This document shows, one piece after another, positions 58,157 to 64,000 of a DNA stretch of 64,000 nucleotides; positions within the stretch are counted from its first letter, which is position 1, and every line of letters starts with the position of its first letter. Origin of the DNA: Bacillus shivajii (GTDB lineage Bacteria; Bacillota; Bacilli; Bacillales; Salisediminibacteriaceae); contig NZ_CP084703.1 in assembly GCF_020519665.1 (NCBI RefSeq), forward strand, positions 1 through 64,000, read 5' to 3'. The notes under the pieces are model-generated. The model ran no database searches, had not been told where the DNA came from, and saw only the letters and a list, made by a program, of their open reading frames with translations. The position numbers and the translations under genes are program-made.

Positions 58157-58351
58157 ATAACATTATTCGTATCTTATAGAACATGAAATATATAATGCTG
58201 GTTCAACTGTTAGTTCCCTAGAACGATCTGCAAATGAAGTGCTAATTTGCTATGATGAGAAGGGGTATTAACAGAATTGAATCAGCATTTTCTTTTAGTG
58301 ATTTTTACTAATCATTTCAAAAAATAACTTTTTAGAAAAGGATAAGGAAAA

Positions 58352-59086
58352 ATGGTTGATAATAAATATGAACGAATCGATTACATGCCAGGAAAAAGAC
58401 GTTATATCTATCAAAGAAGCGATGTTTTCTCCTTTTCGATGGATGCTGTTTTGCTGGCGAAATTTGTGACACTTCCTTCTAAGGGTAAGGTCATTGATTT
58501 ATGTGCCGGAAATGGAGCAGTTCCATTAATGATGTCACTTCGAACAAATGCTGAAATCCTTGGTGTCGAAATTCAAGAACCATTATGCGAGTTAGCAAAT
58601 AAAAGCATTCAGTATAATGAACTAGAAGAACAAATTCGTATGGTGAATCAGGATATTACATTGCTAAACTCAGAAGTTAGTTGGGGGAAATACGATGTCG
58701 TAACATGCAACCCGCCATATTTTCCTGTGACGGCAGAAAAGGGCAAAAATGAGAATATGCGTGTCTCACTTGCAAGACATGAAATTGCTTGTTCGTTAGA
58801 AGATATTATACGTATAGCTTCAAGACTTGTTAAGTCATACGGAAAATTTGCGATGGTTCACCGTCCCGAGAGGATCGTTGATATTGTCTCATTAATGAGA
58901 ATGTATAAAGTAGAGCCAAAACGAATTCAATATGTACACCCGAAGGCAGGTAAAGAAGCGAATATGGTTTTTATTGAAGGTGTTCGAGACGGAAGACAAG
59001 GGTTAAAAACGTTAGCGCCATTTTTTGTATATGAAGACGGACAAAGATATACGAAGGAGTTTCAAGACCATTATGAACGATCGTAA
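58352..59086 (+). CDS. trmN6: tRNA1(Val) adenine-N6 methyltransferase (YabB)
   Basis: The 244-residue class I SAM-dependent methyltransferase has the SAM motif VIDLCAGNGAVPL, acidic loop GVEIQE and the catalytic NPPYF. By family it methylates N6 of A37 in tRNA-Val. The start ATG at 58352 has AAGGATAAGG upstream. The gap 58157-58351 shows no clear promoter. Its end overlaps yazA by 14 nt. Confidence 0.92.
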   Translation: MVDNKYERIDYMPGKRRYIYQRSDVFSFSMDAVLLAKFVTLPSKGKVIDLCAGNGAVPLMMSLRTNAEILGVEIQEPLCELANKSIQYNELEEQIRMVNQDITLLNSEVSWGKYDVVTCNPPYFPVTAEKGKNENMRVSLARHEIACSLEDIIRIASRLVKSYGKFAMVHRPERIVDIVSLMRMYKVEPKRIQYVHPKAGKEANMVFIEGVRDGRQGLKTLAPFFVYEDGQRYTKEFQDHYERS

Positions 59087-59360
59087 ACACTTTGTGTACA
59101 TATTGAAATGCAAGGATAATACGTTTTATACAGGATATACGACAAATGTCGGACGAAGATTAAAGATGCATGAGCAAGGAAAAGGTGCAAAATATACGAG
59201 AGGGAGATCGCCTCTTCTTCTAGTCCATGAAGAATGTTTTTCGACAAAGACGGAAGCATTACAAAGGGAACATGAGATCAAACAATTGTCGCGTTCGGAG
59301 AAACTCGTATTAATAAAGGATAAGAAGGTGGAAAAACATGAACATTCAAAGAAGCTATAA
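59073..59360 (+). CDS. yazA: GIY-YIG nuclease superfamily protein YazA
   Basis: The small 95-residue protein is one GIY-YIG domain: FVYILKCKDNTFYTGYTTNVGRRLKMHEQGKGAKYTR holds the signature Tyr, Arg and Lys residues. UvrC-like and homing nucleases share this fold, but the cellular role of YazA is unknown. The ATG at 59073 fits family length; AAGGAG at 59054 is distant, so translation may be coupled to trmN6, whose end it overlaps. Confidence 0.9.
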   Translation: MNDRKHFVYILKCKDNTFYTGYTTNVGRRLKMHEQGKGAKYTRGRSPLLLVHEECFSTKTEALQREHEIKQLSRSEKLVLIKDKKVEKHEHSKKL

Positions 59361-60222
59361 AGGAGAGACAGGAGGAGCCTTGTATCTTGTTCCGACACCG
59401 ATAGGTAACTTGCAAGACATGACATATCGTGCAGTTGACATTTTAAAAACATCCGACCTTATTGCGGCAGAAGATACTAGGCATACGAAAAAACTATGTC
59501 ATGCTTTTGAAATCGATACGCCATTAATTAGCTACCATGAGCATAATAAACGGGAGCGGGAAACTGAGTTAGTTGAAAAAATAAAAAGCGGGCAAATAAT
59601 CGCTTTAGTTAGTGATGCAGGAATGCCAGCTATTTCAGATCCTGGAGCTGATTTAGCATCAAGATGTATTAAAGAAAATTTATCTGTTATTCCTTTACCT
59701 GGGGCAAACGCTGCATTATGTGCACTTATTACATCAGGGCTTTCCACTGAGGCATTTACATTTTTAGGATTTTTAAATCGGAAAAAGAAAGAGAAGGATG
59801 TAATTTTAGAGCAATGGAAACTGACAAAAAGTTCATTGATTATTTATGAAGCCCCCCATCGTATAAAAGAAACATTACAATCAATTAATGATGTACTAGG
59901 CGATCGAAATATTGCTTTGTGTCGAGAATTGACAAAACAATTCGAGACGATTATGAGAGGGCGAACAATGGAAATACTTGAAGATATTCAGCAATCGGGT
60001 ATAAAAGGGGAATGTGTTCTCGTGATTGAAGGAGCATCAGAAGAAGAAGTGAGTGATGCTACTGAACCACAGTGGTGGGAAAATTTATCGACAAAAGCTC
60101 ACGTTGACGTTTATATTGACCAAGGTGAATCTTCTAAGGACGCGATTAAAAAGACTGCCAAAGATCGAGGCGTAAAAAAAAGAGATGTTTATCAAGTATA
60201 TCATGTTGATGAGCAACAATAA
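59338..60222 (+). CDS. rsmI: 16S rRNA 2'-O-ribose C1402 methyltransferase
   Basis: The 294-residue tetrapyrrole-methylase-fold enzyme methylates the ribose of C1402 in the 16S decoding centre. Hallmarks are LYLVPTPIGNLQDMTYRA, AEDTRHTKKL, SDAGMPAISDPGA and APHRIKETL. The ATG at 59338 follows AAGGTGG and overlaps the yazA end by 23 nt. It is the last gene of the operon and is closed by a terminator shared with abrB from the other strand. Confidence 0.96.
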   Translation: MNIQRSYKGETGGALYLVPTPIGNLQDMTYRAVDILKTSDLIAAEDTRHTKKLCHAFEIDTPLISYHEHNKRERETELVEKIKSGQIIALVSDAGMPAISDPGADLASRCIKENLSVIPLPGANAALCALITSGLSTEAFTFLGFLNRKKKEKDVILEQWKLTKSSLIIYEAPHRIKETLQSINDVLGDRNIALCRELTKQFETIMRGRTMEILEDIQQSGIKGECVLVIEGASEEEVSDATEPQWWENLSTKAHVDVYIDQGESSKDAIKKTAKDRGVKKRDVYQVYHVDEQQ

Positions 60223-60226
60223 GAAA

Positions 60227-60266
60227 AAGCTAGACGTAGACTAATTGTCTTCGTCTAGCTTCTTTA
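60227..60266. terminator. Bidirectional terminator between rsmI and abrB
   Basis: AAGCTAGACG (60227-60236) pairs with CGTCTAGCTT (60252-60261). It is followed by CTTTATTT on the plus strand, and on the minus strand by TTTTTCTT. Confidence 0.82.
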
Positions 60267-60267
60267 T

Positions 60268-60555
60268 TTATTTCTCTTGTTTTGAGATGTAGCTCTCAAG
60301 TTCTTTGACAATTTCTTTTGCACCATTAGGACTTAAAATAATTTTACCATCAGCAATTGACAAGTTGTCATCAGAAACTTCCCCAGTTACTTGACAAGTC
60401 ATGTTTGGTTTATATTTTTTAAGTACAATTCGGTCGTCATCGACATAAATTTCAAGAGCGTCTTTTTCTGCAATATCTAATGTACGACGTAGTTCGATTG
60501 GTATAACAACACGTCCTAATTCGTCAACTTTACGTACAATCCCAGTAGATTTCAT
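60268..60555 (-). CDS. abrB: Transition-state regulator AbrB
   Basis: The 95-residue swapped-hairpin DNA-binding protein represses post-exponential genes. The N-terminal domain MKSTGIVRKVDELGRVVIPI with ELRRTLDI is almost invariant in the family; Cys54 is present. The C-terminal multimerisation part follows. The start has GGAGGAGAA upstream on the minus strand. The promoter and Spo0A boxes upstream suggest repression by Spo0A at the onset of sporulation, as in B. subtilis. Confidence 0.96.
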   Translation of the reverse strand: MKSTGIVRKVDELGRVVIPIELRRTLDIAEKDALEIYVDDDRIVLKKYKPNMTCQVTGEVSDDNLSIADGKIILSPNGAKEIVKELESYISKQEK

Positions 60556-60607
60556 AATAGTGATTTCTCCTCCCGATTAAGTAAAATTTATCATCTCTTT
60601 GTCATAA

Positions 60608-60624
60608 AGTGTCATCTTTCGACA
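60608..60624 (-). promoter_or_regulatory. Tandem Spo0A boxes at abrB
   Basis: On the minus strand the sequence reads TGTCGAA, then AGA, then TGACACT. The first is a perfect 0A box (TGNCGAA); the second is degenerate with the same 3-bp spacing. They lie about 10-27 bp after the predicted transcription start, the place used for abrB repression in B. subtilis. Confidence 0.7.
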
Positions 60625-60641
60625 AATTTCTCTACCACTTT

Positions 60642-60670
60642 AGAATACCAACATTTCCAAAAGAAGTCAA
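60642..60670 (-). promoter_or_regulatory. Sigma-A promoter of abrB
   Basis: On the minus strand, TTGACT (60670-60665) and TATTCT (60647-60642) are 17 bp apart, giving a leader of roughly 80 nt. Confidence 0.72.
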
Positions 60671-60851
60671 TTACATTTTGTTTTAATATAAAATTTTTTA
60701 GTAGATATATATATGCAACAATCACTAAAGGACTAGTCACACCAACTGTTTGATTAAATTTATTATAATCAATAAACCTATGAAACAAAGAAAATAACAA
60801 AACATATCATGTTTTCTAAGCTCAAACTTTTGTAGTGTATACTATCAATTT

Positions 60852-60858
60852 TTCGACA
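60852..60858 (-). promoter_or_regulatory. Distal Spo0A box upstream of abrB
   Basis: On the minus strand TTTGTCGAAAAA contains a perfect TGTCGAA box. It is about 200 bp upstream of the abrB promoter. Apart from these boxes, 60671-61009 is AT-rich without a gene. Confidence 0.45.
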
Positions 60859-61009
60859 AACATATGCCAAATAAGTGGGTTAAATTTATTTTTTTATTTT
60901 ATAGAAATAACCCCTCCAATTAGTAAAAAAATTGTTCTATATCCAACGTATACCCTATTTGGTTAAAAATGTAACGTGTTTTTGAGATATTACAATTCAT
61001 TTCCTAAAC

Positions 61010-61038
61010 TTGACAGGACGAAATGGCTTCGGTATATT
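61010..61038 (+). promoter_or_regulatory. Sigma-A promoter of metS
   Basis: Consensus TTGACA (61010-61015) and TATATT (61033-61038) are 17 bp apart, directly ahead of the T-box leader. Confidence 0.85.
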
Positions 61039-61071
61039 TTGAACATAGGTAAAACTTGAATAAACCTTTTT

Positions 61072-61349
61072 CTTCGATGATAGGATGAGTAAAAGGGGAT
61101 GTTCATGACAGAGAGCCAGGGAAGCTGAAAACTGGTATGAACAAAACTTTTGAATATGGTCCATTGAGAAGATTTCCTTCGAGCGTATTGAAATGATTAC
61201 GTAAGGGGGAAACGTTCCCTAGCGTTACTTGGGGTTGTTGCATAGATTCATTCTTTGCAGCTACTCGAGACTGTCTTTTTGCTGATGACAGTGAATTTGG
61301 GTGGTACCACGTGAGTATACTCTCGTCCCATGGTCGGACGGGGGTTTTT
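61072..61349 (+). promoter_or_regulatory. T-box riboswitch of metS
   Basis: The T-box core is GGGTGGTACCACG (about 61299-61311), followed by a terminator stem CTCTCGTCCC with GGACGGGGG and TTTTTT. The putative specifier in stem I is AUG in GAATATGGTCC (about 61154-61164), matching methionine. Confidence 0.9.
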
Positions 61350-61413
61350 TGTCGTTTTATGACCTTTTGCCACCTCTATCGTTTGAAGCAGGATGATTGT
61401 TGGAACAATATAA

Positions 61414-63447
<2,034 letters not shown>

Positions 63448-63458
63448 TAACGTTATAA

Positions 63459-63556
63459 AAGAAGCTGTCTCGTTTTTTTGGCTAATTATTTCATACAAAG
63501 AAAGGTTTTGGAAAGAGTATGAAAAGTAGGCTTAACCGAGGCAGCTTTCTTTATTT
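63459..63556 (+). terminator. Possible long-loop terminator after metS
   Basis: AAGAAGCTGTCTCG near 63459 can pair with CGAGGCAGCTTTCTT near 63538, followed by TATTTATTTTT. The loop of about 60 nt makes it an uncertain terminator. Confidence 0.4.
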
Positions 63557-63689
63557 ATTTTTCGTGTAACGGAACTCTTTAAAATAAGGTTTTGTTCTAT
63601 TTTTAGTTGATAAAAGAAATGAAATGTTGGTGTAGATAGGTTGGGACGAGCGATAGGCGGCAACTCTAGCACAAGCACCAACTTCACGA

Positions 63690-63791
63690 GTAAGCTACGC
63701 GCTACCTCGACGCAGCTACAAAGAAGACACCGTGAATGAGAACGAAGTGTTGCATGAACGGATGTCGCACATGTGCCTAGAGGCGAAAGTG
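63690..63791. repeat. Dispersed intergenic repeat, copy 2
   Basis: The section 63713-63791 is the reverse-complement relative of 2591-2667, with shared GTCGCACATGTGCCTAGAGG-like core. It lies in the metS-tatD gap, which otherwise has no gene. Confidence 0.6.
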
Positions 63792-63924
63792 TCCGCCGAT
63801 AGCGGAGATACATAATCAACAATAACAGAGCGTTAGCCTATTTTAATTAACAGCTTATATAGAAGAAATTGGTACAAGACTGAAAATTTACAAATGATTC
63901 GAATGATAATTAGGAGGCATTACG

Positions 63925-64000
63925 ATGTTATTTGATACACATGTTCATTTAAATGCAGATCAGTACGAAGAAGATGTTGAAGAAGTCATTGAACGAGCGA
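63925..64000 (+). CDS. tatD: TatD family metal-dependent hydrolase, N-terminus only
   Basis: The 25 visible residues MLFDTHVHLNADQYEEDVEE continue to the window end. DTHVHLN is the metal-binding start of TatD-type DNases (YabD), the gene that follows metS in Bacilli. The ATG follows TAGGAGGC. The rest is outside the window. Confidence 0.9.
   Translation, partial: MLFDTHVHLNADQYEEDVEEVIERA

Noticed and set aside
59240-59246. TTCGACA in yazA and similar Spo0A-box strings inside coding or rRNA regions
   Set aside because: Seven-base matches occur by chance and these are not near a promoter.

Overview
The window is the replication-origin region of a low-GC Gram-positive bacterium of the family Bacillaceae, read clockwise from inside dnaA. 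The gene order closely follows the Bacillus subtilis origin region: dnaA-dnaN-yaaA-recF-remB-gyrB-gyrA, rrn, yaaC-guaB-dacA-pdxS-pdxT-serS, tadA, SRP RNA, dnaX-yaaK-recR-yaaL-bofA, rrn, csfB, yaaO-tmk-darA-holB-ricT-yabA-trmN6-yazA-rsmI, abrB, metS, tatD. bofA, csfB and Spo0A boxes at abrB indicate an endospore former. Acidic tails and linkers (GyrA C-terminus, both peptide-binding lipoproteins) and a BCCT transporter hint at a halo- or alkaliphilic lifestyle, which is inference. I do not name a species.

Layout. 1-9.5 kb: dnaA (5' end outside the window), oriC with DnaA boxes and a run of DnaA-trio triplets, then sliding clamp, RecF and gyrase genes. 9.5-11.1 kb: a dispersed repeat and an HD-GYP-like gene with one altered metal ligand. 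11.1-16.5 kb: first rRNA operon (16S-23S-5S, no spacer tRNAs). 16.5-17.6 kb: a duplicated terminator, a broken 5S remnant, a repeat element and 24 tandem 20-bp units. 17.6-27.2 kb: LysM-CAP secreted protein, methionine gamma-lyase, yaaC (with a parS-like site), guaB, dacA, pdxST and T-box-controlled serS. 27.2-40 kb: two paralogous peptide ABC transport operons with the same D-F-A-B-C order, each with CodY-box-like sites upstream. 40-45.6 kb: a small membrane protein, tadA, a YycC-like small protein, SRP RNA, dnaX, yaaK, recR, yaaL, bofA. 45.6-51 kb: second rRNA operon with three promoters. 51-64 kb: BCCT transporter (minus strand), csfB, the yaaO-to-rsmI cluster, abrB (minus strand), T-box-controlled metS and the start of tatD.

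Functionally this is mostly core information processing: replication initiation and elongation (dnaA, dnaN, dnaX, holB, yabA), repair (recF, recR), supercoiling (gyrBA), translation (two rrn operons, SRP RNA, serS, metS, tadA, rsmI, trmN6), plus sporulation control (abrB, csfB, bofA, ricT). The accessory part is the transporter block, methionine gamma-lyase, the BCCT transporter and the repeat-rich stretch behind the first rrn operon. No transposase, integrase, CRISPR array or tRNA gene was seen. The most unusual structure is the 24-unit array at 16921-17400: each 20-bp period carries a six-codon ORF whose stop overlaps the next start (TGATG). A single copy of the unit follows the second rrn operon.
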